In this document: positions 53,132 to 64,000 of the stretch, piece by piece
Position numbering within the stretch: the stretch's first letter is position 1
How the letters are laid out: every line of letters begins with the position of its first letter
NCBI RefSeq assembly: GCF_963259705.1
Contig: NC_081844.1
Coordinates: 108,562,965 to 108,626,964 of the forward strand
Direction of reading: 5' to 3'
Source of the DNA: Myotis daubentonii
Lineage: Eukaryota > Chordata > Mammalia > Chiroptera > Vespertilionidae
Length of the DNA: 64,000 nucleotides
Program-made: the position numbers and the translations under genes
The notes under the pieces: generated by a model
Told to the model about the DNA's origin: nothing
Databases searched by the model: none
Seen by the model: only the letters and a program-made list of their open reading frames with translations

Positions 53132-53413
53132 TCCTATATAATAAAAGGCTAATATGCAAATAGACCGAATGGCAGAATGAACGGTCACTATGACATGCAC
53201 TGACCACCAGGGGGCAGATGCTCAACACAGGAGTTGCCCCCTCGTGGTCAGTGCACTCCCACAGGGAGAGCGCCACTCAGCCAGAAGCCTGGCAGGCCTA
53301 AGCTGTCAGTCGGACATCCTCTAAAGGGTCCTGGACTGCGAGATGGCATAGGCTGGGCTGAGGGACCCCCACACACACCTCAAGTGCATGAATTTCGTGC
53401 ACCAGGCTTCTAG
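53132..53413 (+). mobile_element. HeliBat-type Helitron, second of the pair
   Basis: TCCTATATAATAAAAGGC begins at the base after the first element's CTAG; ends gtgcatgaatttcgtgcac, caggcttCTAG before T. Confidence 0.9.
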
Positions 53414-53570
53414 TTAATTATAGTACTAGTTGTAATACCAAAAACAAGAAGACAATATAATTGGTGAAATAAATTATGAACACCCATACAATGGCACACT
53501 TGCAAATATTAAAAATGTCAGTATGAAAAAGAAAAAAAAAATGTCAGTGTGCAATATGTAGTTCTCATCT
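53414..53570 (+). repeat. Old L1 fragment, continued beyond the retrocopy
   Basis: Text such as aaataaattatgaacacccatacaatgg here, and ggaacacccacacaatgaaacc ... cagccattataaaaatt at 54350-54405, follows L1 3' phrasing. Helitrons and the RPL10 retrocopy landed around or in it. Confidence 0.5.
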
Positions 53571-53673
53571 CTTTTCCACTACCACCAGAATGGAGAAAAA
53601 AGCAAACTCATTCTGGTTGGAATAAAAAGGCATTCTTTCTAGAAGACGTGTGCAACTTAGAGTAAAAGCTTTT

Positions 53674-53691
53674 AAATAGGCAGACTCCTGG
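53674..53691. repeat. Left target-site duplication of the RPL10 retrocopy
   Basis: Aaataggcagactcctgg is repeated at 54205-54222 with a single C/T difference, bracketing the retrocopy exactly. Confidence 0.9.
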
Positions 53692-54204
<513 letters not shown>

Positions 54205-54222
54205 AAATAGGCAGACTCTTGG
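54205..54222. repeat. Right target-site duplication of the RPL10 retrocopy
   Basis: Aaataggcagactcttgg follows the A-rich tail directly and pairs with 53674-53691. Confidence 0.9.
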
Positions 54223-55073
54223 ACCTACATAGAGGAGTATATCCAAAAAAATAACCAGCGGGGGGGGGAGGGGATGAACTTACAAGGATGTCTGCCAGAG
54301 TGTAGCGTATAATAGAAAAGCACTGACATCAATCCAAATCCCAAATAAAAGAGCAGTTAGGGAACACCCACACAATGAAACCTCCTGCAGCCATTATAAA
54401 AATTGAAGAAGAAGGGAACCGCTTCCTCTCGTGGTTTCTATGGTGTCACACAATTCTGGTTTTTCTCTACCCGTCCTCCAGCTCAGCTCCCTTTCCGTAG
54501 CCTCCTTCTCCAATGGACAGTCTGTGGGGCTCTTGTGCTGCTGCTTCTCTCGGAAGATAACCACACGCGTTCCTATCACGTTACAGGCCACCTGTAAGCT
54601 GACAACTCCCCAGTGTATCTGTGCAGCACAGACTCGCTCTCGTGGATGACTCAAAAGCATCTCCAATTTGTCTGAAAGTAAACTCCCGGTATTCCTCCTA
54701 AGGTAACTAATAAAATAATTTTGCCTATTGTGTAAAATTGTAGTTGTACATATTTTACCATCTTCCATGAGTATGTATTCATCTGATGTTAAGGAAACTG
54801 GGATCCAATCTTCTCCAGTTTTTTTCTAATTCTACAGTCTCTGCTTCCTTTATTTCAACTACAGTTCTAGCCATCCTGTAATTACCAGTGATTAGTAATT
54901 ATCAGTGAGAGTTTGGGAAATGGTACCACACCATGGTTGCTAGACTTCAAGCTCGTCCCCAATGATCTCTGCTTCCCTTTTCAAGGTTCCTCTCACAATG
55001 TGCTAAGGTTGGTTTAGATGATCATTAGCATATGGAAAATTGATGGTATGAGACTTCCAAGATTAGTTTAAAA

Positions 55074-55403
55074 CAGCGATTTTCCAACCTTTTTCATCTC
55101 ATGGCACACATAAACTAATTACTAAATTCTGTGGCACATCAAGAAATTTATTTTTTGCCGTCTGACAAGAAAATAGGTATACTTTCGATTTGTTCACACT
55201 GGACAGCTATTGCTGTATTGGTTGTTGTCATCTTTTAATTTGACATTCTAAGGGAAAAGAGGCTAATGCCCCTGACTAGTCAGGTACTGCATAAACTAAT
55301 TACTAAAATTCTGGGGCACATCAAGAAATTTATTTTTTGCCATCTGACAAAAATTCTTGCAGCACACCAATGTGCTGCATGGCATGGCAGTTGAAAGTCT
55401 CTG
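55074..55403. mobile_element. Nonautonomous hAT element, family D
   Basis: CAGCGATTTTCCAACC to GTTGAAAGTCTCTG, target duplication gtttaaaa/gtttagaa (7 of 8). The interior holds a direct repeat (aaactaattactaaa...tttattttttgcc) about 160 bp apart. Confidence 0.87.
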
Positions 55404-55419
55404 GTTTAGAAGACACTGT

Positions 55420-55561
55420 ATCCCGGTCTGAGAGGCAACCAATTGATGTCTCACATCAATGTTTCTGTCTCTCCCTGTCCCTTCCACTCTCTCAAAAAAT
55501 AAAAAAAAACTCAATGGAAAAAAATATCCTCTGCTGAGGATAAACAAGACAAGACAAAAGA
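55420..55561 (+). mobile_element. 5'-truncated VES SINE
   Basis: Begins in the linker (gaggcaaccaattgatgtc) and ends atcctctgctgaggataaac with an A-rich tail. Confidence 0.75.
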
Positions 55562-55569
55562 CCCTGTGG

Positions 55570-55830
55570 CTTCCCTCTTGCTCTTGTGAGCAGCTTATGG
55601 CAGGCCCATGTGATGAGAAACTGAGTCCTGCCAACAACAGATTCTTCATCCCCAATAGAACCCTAAAATGACTGCAGCTCAGGACAACTGCTTGACTGTA
55701 AACTCAAGACTGAGCTAGAAACACAAGCTACAGTGCTCGGAGATTCCTGACTCTCAGAAACTGTGGCAGAAAATAAATGCTTGTTTGGGGGTAATTTTTT
55801 ACACCGCAATAATTAATACGTATGCTAAAC
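55570..55830 (+). repeat. Probable old MaLR (MLT1-type) LTR fragment
   Basis: Ends ctcagaaactgtggcagaaaataaatgc, the usual 3' layout of MLT1-type LTRs. No coding. Confidence 0.5.
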
Positions 55831-57482
55831 TCGATTTCAGCATCTTATCAGGGTCAGGAATGACCTAAGCCAACACCTTGTGAAAATGCTGTTGATCTGT
55901 CTGACTACCAGGCAACAGTTGTGATGTCATCAGAATTAGAATCCTTTACTAATGGGGTCTTGCCCACCATATAAAGGGAAGTCCCAGATATAAAAGAACT
56001 TTTCAGGTGAGTATATCTATTTCAGCTTTCCTCTTTACTTTCCAGAATACGGTGAATAACTAATGGATCCCAATTCCAAATCATTTTTTTCCCAAATTGT
56101 TTCTTGATATTCCTTAGGTCAGCAGACACATTTTAAATGGCAATTTCATGGGGTTACTGCCAATTACAGTGGATCACTCCCATTTCAATCTCTGGACTTA
56201 CCGTTTACATGCTGGGGCCTCAGCCCCAGAGGAATGTGCAAGAGATGTTAGAAACTTTTTGGTTCAACAATTTTCATACAGGGCTACAAAACTGTACAAC
56301 CACTTTAGCAAATCATTAATATTGATAAGCAATAATGACCATTTGCTAAAGTTATGCTATAAAATATTTCAACTAAAATATCAGGATGCATATTTGAAAG
56401 AATACTTAATACCTCCGAGTTTCCATCCAATTTGAGCTTGTAATGTAGACCTGGAGCAGTTTTAGGGTAACACCGATTTATTTTAAGCTCCCCAAGACTA
56501 AACAATGAAATACTACACTGATTAAAATTACTTTTTATGTTCTCTTCTGGGATTCCCTGAAAATGCTTTATTTTTATGTTCATATTCTCATAATCCTCAA
56601 ATCTTCACCCCTTAAGGCTGGATTTTATTTCTCAAATTATTCAAATGCCATTTATGTCAGAGTGGGTGCTCAAAGGATAAAAATGCAATTTTTAGTAAAA
56701 TTTTAAATTATATAAAGTATATAATTTTTCTGACCACACAACCCCCCCCAACAAATCTCATGAATAATGATAAAGTTTTGTTTTACCATAACTCTCACAA
56801 TCCCTATGTTGCCCCCCAACACTCCCCTATTCACCACTCTGTTTATTCCAGTTCTTTTTTTATTCATCTAGACAAATTTGTACCACAATAAAACAGCATT
56901 GGCAGAGGCTTGGTTTAAAAAGAATGACTAAAAACATATTGTTCTGTAACTTGCATTTATTCTCCACTCCAAAATACATCCTAGGGAACTTTCTGCGTTC
57001 GTATTACAATAGTGTTCTGTAACTGGATATTCCATAGTTAATTTAGCCATTCCCCTAGCTGAAGAGAAACTAGGTGTCTCCAATATGTCAATATTATAAA
57101 CAACTCGAAGAATTACCCCGGTATCCAGTTTAATGTTTACTGGGAATTCTACTACTACTAGCTGTGATTTTAAGCAAACAAACAAAAAAATATTTAAACT
57201 GTGTCTCAGTTCTTTTGTAAAGAAGATTCTACTACCACTAACCTTTCAAGGTTGCAGAGAGGATGAAATGAATTGACATATTTATGGACAGCAATCTGTA
57301 ATTGTTACCTGAAAAGTTAAAGTTGGTGGTGAACAGACAGGCTAAATAGCCATTTCAGATGGTGATTCAAGAAAAACTGAATTTTTTTTAAGAAAAAAGG
57401 GATGGGAGATGGGGTAGCCAAAGGGAAGGGCTACACAGCCCTGAGCCAAAGGGTATTACTGGGCCCATGATGGCAGCAAAAA
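55831..57482. other. Intergenic stretch without a recognised feature
   Basis: AT-rich sequence with only short, unrelated open frames. Some phrases may be very old L1, but nothing can be named. Confidence 0.5.
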
Positions 57483-58156
57483 TCCTATCTAATAAAGAGG
57501 GAATATGTACCCTGACCGGTTTGGCTCAGTGGATAGAGCATCGGCCTGTGGACTAAAGGATCCCGGGTTCGATTCCAGTCAAGGGCATGTACCTGGGTTG
57601 CAGACACATCCCCAGTTGGGGGTGTGCAGGAGGCAGCTGATTGATGTTTCTCTCTCATCAATGTTTCTAGCTCTCTATCCCTCTCCCTTCCTCCCTGTAA
57701 AAAATCAATAAAATATATATTTTTTAAAAGGGAATATGTAAATTGCCCATCACCGTCACAAAGATGGAGGTGCCCATAGCCACAAGATGGTGGCGCCCAG
57801 TCCTCTCTGCCCTGCTGGAGTCCCACAGTCCTTTCAACCCAGCCGGGGGGGGGGGGGGGATAAGGGGGAGCGGCAGTCGCACGGTGCGGCTGGACCCGCA
57901 CTCAGCCCCCCCAGCCATCCAGGGCCCGCCCGAGGCGCAGGCAAGCCTCAGATGGCTGCTGCCCAGCTGCCCAGGGCCAGCCGAGGCTTGCGCTGCCGGC
58001 AGTGACAGCAGCAGAGGTGTGATGGGGGTGTTGCCTTTCCCTGACCGCAGGGTCGACTCCTACCCCTGAAGGCTCCTGGATTGTGAGAGGGGGGGCATGC
58101 CAGGCTGAGGGACCCCCCCCCTCCAGTGCATGAATTTTCATGCACCGGGCCTCTAG
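57483..58156 (+). mobile_element. HeliBat-type Helitron interrupted by a VES
   Basis: TCCTATCTAATAAAGAGGG start; end gtgcatgaattttcatgcaccgggcctCTAG. The VES sits 27 bp inside the 5' end. A G15 run lies at 57845-57859. Confidence 0.9.
57510..57729 (+). mobile_element. VES SINE in a Helitron
   Basis: Perfect 11-bp duplication gggaatatgta (57499-57509, 57730-57740) of the Helitron's 5' end. Confidence 0.94.
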
Positions 58157-58192
58157 TATACTTAGAATAGTGAAACAAGGAATTGCATAGAA

Positions 58193-58405
58193 CAGTGGTT
58201 CTCAACCTTCTGGCCCTTTAAATACAGTTCCTCATGTTGTGACCCAACCATAAAATTATTTTCGTTGCTATTTCATAACTGTCATGTTGCTACTGTTATG
58301 AATCGTCATGTAAATATCTGATATGCAGGATGGTCTTAGGCGACCCCTGTGAAAGGGTCGTTCCACCGCCAAAGGGGGTCGCGAACCACAGGTTGAGAAC
58401 CGCTG
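58193..58405. mobile_element. Nonautonomous hAT element, family A
   Basis: CAGTGGTTCTCAACC to GGTTGAGAACCGCTG. The internal sequence is very close to the copy at 22003 at the left end. Flanks are not clearly duplicated. Confidence 0.88.
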
Positions 58406-59204
58406 ATAGAGCTTTAGGGGATACATGCCTGTGGGGGAAGAGAACGAACCGGTGTGCCCCTTGGAGGGAGAGCAGGCACTGGGTCCTTTGTCCTGAGCAT
58501 ATGTATCTCTTTCTTGCAGGTAGATATCTTAGGGGAGGGTCTTAATAGGATATTCACCAGCTTCCCAGGTGTGCTCTTTCAGGGTCCTGGTCTCCACTGA
58601 TTGGCGGGTGCCAGGGCCGCCCTAGGGTCATTAGTCAATGCAGCTGGTCCCAAGGCAGCCACAGCCTCACTTGTCTTGCTTTGGTGCTTTTCTGGGCCTG
58701 GAGCTGAAATACAACTGAGGCCTAGATGTTGTCCTTCGGGAGGAAACGGTCAGGGTGCCTGAACCGCCTGAGCGGCGCTATGAGAGAAAGACCAGGGGTC
58801 CAAACCAGTGAGATGATAGGGCGGGACAGGCTACCTGGGGGTGAGGGTCCTGTTTTGCCCCTGGCTAGGCATCCGGGAGCTTCCGTGCCTGGACCCTCGG
58901 CCTTGCTCTATTCATGTCTAACACGACCCAACACCGTCATTCTCCTCGCTGATCTCTGACCCTCAGGTCTTCGCTCCTGGGAGATTTGATTCCAGCTGCC
59001 GGGCGCTACACGCCACCTTCCCCAATCGGAGTAACTCTGAGCCTGGTGGGAGTGCCTGCCTCCGACATCCCTTATTCTCCTGCTTCAAGGGGAGAGGATT
59101 TTCTGACGGCCGTGGCCGTTCCTTTCAACGGTTAACGGGGGTGAGTTGGACACACATTCCCCGACGCCCTCGGTACACAAGCGGTTCCCGCAGCTCGGCT
59201 ATCC
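58406..59204. other. Intergenic, GC-moderate, no gene recognised
   Basis: No repeat family or conserved frame is recognised. CpG density rises towards 59.1 kb, where the duplicated EIF2AK1 promoter begins. Confidence 0.5.
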
Positions 59205-59555
59205 ACCCCGGCCGCTCGCCATCACGCCTGCGGTCCGAGCTTCTGCCGCCAAGTCGATGGCAGGCACCGCCCCAACCGGGCCGCCCGCCGCTTGGCGCTC
59301 CCGGACCCAGAGCTGCCCCCCAGCACCCCCGGCCGCACCCTGTCTGCCAGTCCAGCGCCGCCTCACGCGGGTCCTGCCAGGCTCGCCATCAAACCCGGAA
59401 GTAGCTCCCTGGGAAGCGGAAATCCCGCCCCGGTCTTCCGCTGGCCGCTGTAAGGGGCGGGCCCTGCCGCAGGCTCCGCCCCTTCCGGGAGGGCAGGCTG
59501 GATGGTCCAGCACAGACGCGCCCGGGCGCAGGCTCCCTCCTGGGCTGGTCGTCGG
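59205..59555 (-). pseudogene. Decayed duplicate of the EIF2AK1 promoter and exon 1
   Basis: On the same strand as EIF2AK1, this stretch aligns block by block with 51314-51650. Shared blocks include ggtccgagc, aagtcgatggcaggc, tgccccccagca, aacccggaagt, gcggaaatcccgcccc and the run ggggcggg-cctgccgc-ggctccgccccttcc. The start codon position reads GTG in place of ATG, the donor GGTGAG reads GGCGAG, and one base is lost in the coding part, so the exon is dead. The ETS core CCGGAAGT (59395-59402) and GC boxes survive. Because promoter and intron-side bases are included, this is a DNA-level duplication and not a retrocopy. The 214-codon open frame here is a by-product of GC richness. Confidence 0.8.
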
Positions 59556-59861
59556 GCGGCGTTGGGCGGGGTGGCGGGTCTCGGGGAGCACCATGCTCTG
59601 GTCTGCCTCGGCCTGCACCCCGCGCTCCATTCTCGGCTCTCCATTGCCTCCAATCTCGGTCTTTCTCCCCGCCCCAGAAGTGAGCAGCTTATCTGTTGGG
59701 TGTCCTCCTGGTTTTTCTATTAACACACAAATATATGTATAAGCAACTAACTGATCAATAAGTGAAATACCATGCCGCAAGACAATAAAAACACAGGCAC
59801 CAAGTCCTACGTACTTTCTGTTGGGACGTGTGTGTACATACATACAAGACCCTATAGATAG

Positions 59862-59998
59862 AGGTTCTTGGCTCAGTGGTTAAGCATCAACCGATGAACC
59901 AGGAGGTCACAGTTCCATGCCTGGGTTGCTGGCTCAGATGATTCTCTCTCATCATTGATGTTTCTATTTCTCCCTTCCTCTCTGAAATTAAAAAAAAA
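59862..59998 (+). mobile_element. Partly deleted VES SINE
   Basis: Tggctcagtggttaagcatc, gaggtcacagttccatgcc, then tcattgatgtttct and an A tail. It is about 60 bp shorter than a full copy. Confidence 0.8.
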
Positions 59999-61210
59999 CA
60001 AACTTAATTAAAAAAATATATGCATATGTAAATTTATAACATACTTATGCATACATATAAATATATTCATATGCATGTACATAGAAATATATGCACAAAC
60101 TTTACATCTCATATATGCATACAATCATATGCACACAAACCCAATACATATATGTATATGTCCATATATTTTTTATATATTTACATATAAGTATCCCCAC
60201 AGAAGAGACATTATTTGGGGTTTCTGTTTTTATTGTCTTACAGTATGCTATTTTACATATTGCTCAGCAACTAGCCTTTTGCTGGCTCTTTGAGAGCTAC
60301 CCACCTTAAAGTAGGTGCATTCTTCTTCATTTTTTTTTTCATTTTGCTTCATGGTGTCTCTCAATCCACTTACTCAGAGCTGTTGGAAGAGAGGTTAGGA
60401 ACCAATAGGAAATATTTTGAGATCTCTGCCTCACGTTCCTACCTGTGAAATGAAAGTATTAATAGTACGGCACTCCCGAGCTGGGTGTAGGTTGTCAGTG
60501 AGTTAAGGTAGATAAATCACATAGAAGAGTTATGTGGTCTGTTGAGTCTTTGGGTAACTTTTAGTCCTTCTAGAATTTTGCCAGAAAGAGTTCTTCTGAA
60601 AGTGTGTAATTGTGTATCTTCCTCACTCATCTGGTGAGGTATACATTATGCCTCCCTTCTCTCCAGTTCTCCCTTCTGCTCCTCTCCCTGAAACCTGCAG
60701 TGTCCTAAGAATGTACATGTTGGATATGGTACATTAAAGTTGGTGCAGCCACAGAGGAAACGAGGAGGAGGTTTGGAAGGAATACATTTATTTTACTCTG
60801 AGGTCCCAGAGTAGGGGGTCACCCCCTGCCGCGGAAACACCAGGATTTGGTCAAGTGGCAGAAGACAGGAGAGAAGGGATAGTCTGAGCCAGAGCCCATA
60901 TTGGAGTTTCCATGGGAAAGGCAAGGCATAGCAGAGTAAGCCATTTAGGACTGGCTAGTTGGGAATAATTCCAGCAGGCTCTGGACCATAGGGGTGGACT
61001 CTAGTTGCCTGGTACCTGGCCCTTGTGTGATTTGGGGCAGAGAGTTAGAGAAGGAGGTAGCTGGGTTTGTAGACTTGGATTGGTTGGTTTCCACTGCTCT
61101 ATGAAGACCTTTGCTATCTCTAAGAATGGGCTAGCCCTGGGAGGGACAGTCTCTTCCGACCAGCAATCTCTTTAAGATGTCAAAACATCGTAAAATACGG
61201 AAAAATTTAA
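59999..61210. other. Intergenic, no gene recognised
   Basis: 60.0-60.2 kb is an AT-rich run of atatgcatac-type variants, probably a degenerate microsatellite grown from the SINE tail. From 60.2 to 61.2 kb nothing can be named. Confidence 0.5.
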
Positions 61211-61344
61211 AAACATTATTATATGCACATCTGGTTCCTTCTGCCCAGAACACTCCCCTGCCCCAGTCCCCACTTCACCTGACTTCCTGTTACTCCTCCC
61301 TTCCGTCTGCAATGAAACGTGACTTGGTACATAATAACATACTG
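61210..61344 (+). repeat. L2 fragment, left of the LTR
   Basis: Ttctgcccagaacactcccctgccccagtcc then acttcctgttactcctcccttc is L2-like. Similar text resumes after the LTR to about 61.93 kb (cccactgtgcaattcttcgc). Confidence 0.5.
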
Positions 61345-61800
61345 CCTTTATTCGCTGGCTGGAGCTGCCACAACCACGTGCTACAGGCTTGGTGGCTTAA
61401 ACAGCAGAAATGAACTTCCTCGCAGTTCTGGAGGCTGCAAGTCCAAGATCAATCAAGGTGTCAGCAGGATGGGTTCCTGCTGGGCTGCGAGGGAGAATCT
61501 GTCCCAGGCCCCTCTCCTGGCTACTGGTGTTTTGCTGTCCATCTCTGGTGTTCTGTGACTTGTAGAAGTGTCACCCCAATCTCTGCCTTAATCTTCACTC
61601 GCAGTCTCTGTGTGGGGGGGTGTCTGTGTTCAAATTCCCCCCTATTATAAGGATACCTGTCATTGGACCGAGGCCCATTTGAAGGACCTCATTGTAACAT
61701 GATCACCTCCATAAAGCCCCCCATCTCCAAATAAGGTCACATTCTCAGGTAGTCGGGTTGGGACAACAACATACCTTTTTGAGGAAACACCGTTAAACCA
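61345..61800 (-). repeat. MLT1-type MaLR LTR, reverse
   Basis: On the minus strand it reads in MLT1 order: atttggagatggggggctttat, gtccaatgacaggtatccttataa, cttgatcttggacttgcagcc, agaactgcgaggaagtt, tgtttaagccaccaagcc. A solitary, non-coding, ancient retroviral LTR, apparently inserted in an L2. Confidence 0.75.
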
Positions 61801-61929
61801 GAACACTCCCCTCGCAGTTTTCCTCTCACCCCACTATGTTCGTGCCTCCCACTGTGCAATTCTTCGCACTGGTATCTACACCCACAGCATTTAGCATACT
61901 TTGTGGTAGGTGTTACTTATTTGAAGCCA

Positions 61930-64000
61930 TGTGCTTCCCCTCCCTCCATATCCCCTCCCCCATAGAAACACAATGGGAATCCCATGTGTACGAGCACTGT
62001 TGATATGTCTCTAGACTGCTCATCATTTTCGTCTGTGTCATGCACACTTTCCTATGCTCATAGAATACTCAATGGAAAATTGATGAATGAAGGACTGGAC
62101 TGGTTGTGGGGGAAGATGGCCAGTGTGCATAGCTGCACTCATAGCTTAATGTGTTTATTGCCTAGAGAGCATTTATGACATTTTTACTAATTTCCAGAAG
62201 AAATTCTCTTGGGATTCATTACATTACACTTGTAACTTAACTAAAAGGCATTATGTATGTACCCTGTAAGCAATGTATCATGTTCTAGAAAGATTCCCTT
62301 TGGAATAAATTTCATCACAGTTGCCATCTAATTTGGGGACACATGATGCCTGTTCAATATTGAGCTACATGCCCCCTCATTCGGCACGTCTTCTTGGTTA
62401 TGTTTGATCATGTTCTTCATTTAAGCTCTACACGTTATCTCAGCTTATTATTTATGATTTACTCTTTTGTTTCAGCCACTGTGGTATGAGTCACTGATTA
62501 TAACATTTTCTAAGTTGTTATTGTTAATACATGGAGATCAGTTGACTTTACATATGTATCTTTTTAATTCATTCAACCTTTTATACTCCAATTGGGTTTC
62601 TATTGATTATATTGATTCTTTCTCACACCTTATTTTTATTCCTGTTTCTCTACATTGGTCCAAAAAAAACAAGAACTATATTTAATCATTATGGAAATAA
62701 CACACTTTACAGTTTTGTTCCTGAATGGTAGAAATTAAAGTTAAGGTGTTATATCTTTCTTTGCATGATTAGTCAGCCGGCTAAATCTTTACTTCTTAGT
62801 AAGCATGTTTTCATAACTATTTCTCATTCCTCATGTCCATCATCCCTGCCCTTTTCTCGGCTTTTGTCTTCTGTCTTCTGTGTCATTTCCTCATGGGAAG
62901 GTTGTAGTCCCTGACTCACTGAAATTATCACTCTCAATTTCAACATCTGATGGATGACAAAACAACACGAAGTCACTTTGATATATAGTTTTCACCATTT
63001 TTCCACGAAAGTGGTGAAAATAAAGCATTAGAATAACCAAGAGACTAGCAATTAGTGCTCTTGGAACTTTCTTAACCCCCCCCCATGACCCTATCTCCCC
63101 TATTTTCCATATAATATAGAAGCGCCACTTATATATTACACCCAAGCTAAAATGATACAGTAGGGACCTCCAGGGATGGTCTCTCCCCAGAAACACCAAA
63201 AATCCTGGGGAAAACTGTCAGAATCAACCTTATCAAAACTCTGGAAGGTGGCCCAAGGTTTATAGCAACGAAGCAAATGCTTAGTCACGAGAAAGGTCCC
63301 TGAAACAGGCTGGGAGGAGGTCCGGCATTGAAACTTATCCCATCCCGTCCCAGCACAGCAGTGGTCCAGGTTCCCAGCGTGGGCACCTCGTCCAGGAGGA
63401 GAGCCGACCTCGATCTGGAGGAACTCTGCTGATGTGTTGTGACTTGCCCGTGGGTCCCCTGCAGGACTGACACAAGAGGGTGCCTTTGTCCTAACCCAGA
63501 GCTCTCTCCCGGTGGAAAATGGCTATGGCCACATGGAGGTGTTCCTGAAAAACACCAAAAGCCAAAGAATGAACAAGCCACTGCCGTCTGGGGCAACAAA
63601 CAAACAAACAGCTGAGACAAACAGCGGACATGCCTACGGCTGGGGAAGAAAAGCTGGGGAGTGAGACACTCGGAGAAAAGAGACTTTGAAAAACTTCCAC
63701 ATATGTGCCGAGCCAGCACGGCCAAGGGTGCACCTGAGGAGGGGCCGTGAAGGATTGAAGAAAAGACAGGCAAGAGAATACGGCTGGGGCTCGGTGGACC
63801 TCCTGTGCCTGGATGAGGACACGAAAGACCCAGCCTGCAAGCTGATGCTTCATTTTATTTAAAACAGAGTAGATTGACATGTATACAAACGTTCTTGTTT
63901 TGGCAACACTTGCAGCACCTCCCACAGCCCATTAGCTACTTCGGAAGGAATTAGGGAGGGTTACAAGATCAGGCTTAATTATGCTAGGGGAGCTCTGCCC
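61930..64000. other. Intergenic right end, no gene recognised
   Basis: Two minus-strand frames stand out by length: 62891-63199 (102 codons, with a hydrophobic stretch ALIASLLVILMLYF) and 63285-63773 (162 codons). Neither has a family motif I know or an obvious splice context. The GC-richer 63.2-63.9 kb block might be an L1 5' region or an LTR, but I cannot assign it. Confidence 0.4.

Noticed and set aside
59199..59843. A 214-codon minus frame
   Set aside because: It overlies the duplicated EIF2AK1 promoter; the exon-like part has lost its start, donor and frame.

Overview
The window is nuclear DNA from a mammal, almost certainly a vespertilionid bat. tRNA-derived VES SINEs occur about 30 times. 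There are also HeliBat-type rolling-circle elements (5' TCCTATATAATAAAAG, 3' hairpin plus CTAG, set between A and T), many short hAT elements with 8-bp target duplications, and a Tc/mariner-Tigger remnant. HeliBats with abundant young DNA transposons are a known vespertilionid hallmark. Species cannot be fixed from the window.

The host genes match the segment that in human is PMS2-AIMP2-ANKRD61-EIF2AK1 on 7p22. PMS2 (minus) enters from the left edge; exons 14 to 1 lie between 1772 and 17429 and exon 15 lies outside. AIMP2 (plus, 17754-24816, 4 exons, 320 aa) is divergent from PMS2 across a 324-bp CpG-rich bidirectional promoter. EIF2AK1/HRI (minus, 25745-51431, 15 exons, 630 aa) is tail-to-tail with AIMP2; their poly(A) signals are only about 25 bp apart. 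ANKRD61 (plus, 30732-34050, 3 exons, 418 aa) is nested antisense in EIF2AK1 intron 11. I placed exon borders by reading splice signals and checking phase. The summed coding lengths are in frame for all four genes. Comparisons with human proteins are from memory, not from an alignment.

Right of the EIF2AK1 CpG-island promoter (about 51.4-51.65 kb) no intact gene is seen. This flank holds nested and tandem Helitrons and a recent L1-mobilised retrocopy of a partly spliced RPL10 transcript. That retrocopy still carries part of the SNORA70-containing intron. A decayed duplicate of the EIF2AK1 promoter and first exon lies at about 59.2-59.55 kb. Old LTR, L1, L2 and MIR pieces fill most of the rest.

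The genes serve separate processes: mismatch repair (PMS2), the multi-tRNA-synthetase scaffold (AIMP2), haem- and stress-regulated translation control (EIF2AK1), and an ankyrin-repeat protein of unknown role (ANKRD61). Their link is positional: a shared promoter, abutting 3' ends and nesting. The main points for follow-up are a GC splice donor in PMS2 exon 12, the SNORA70-RPL10 retrocopy, the duplicated EIF2AK1 promoter and a three-layer transposon nest. I found no microbial, CRISPR or virus-like gene system.
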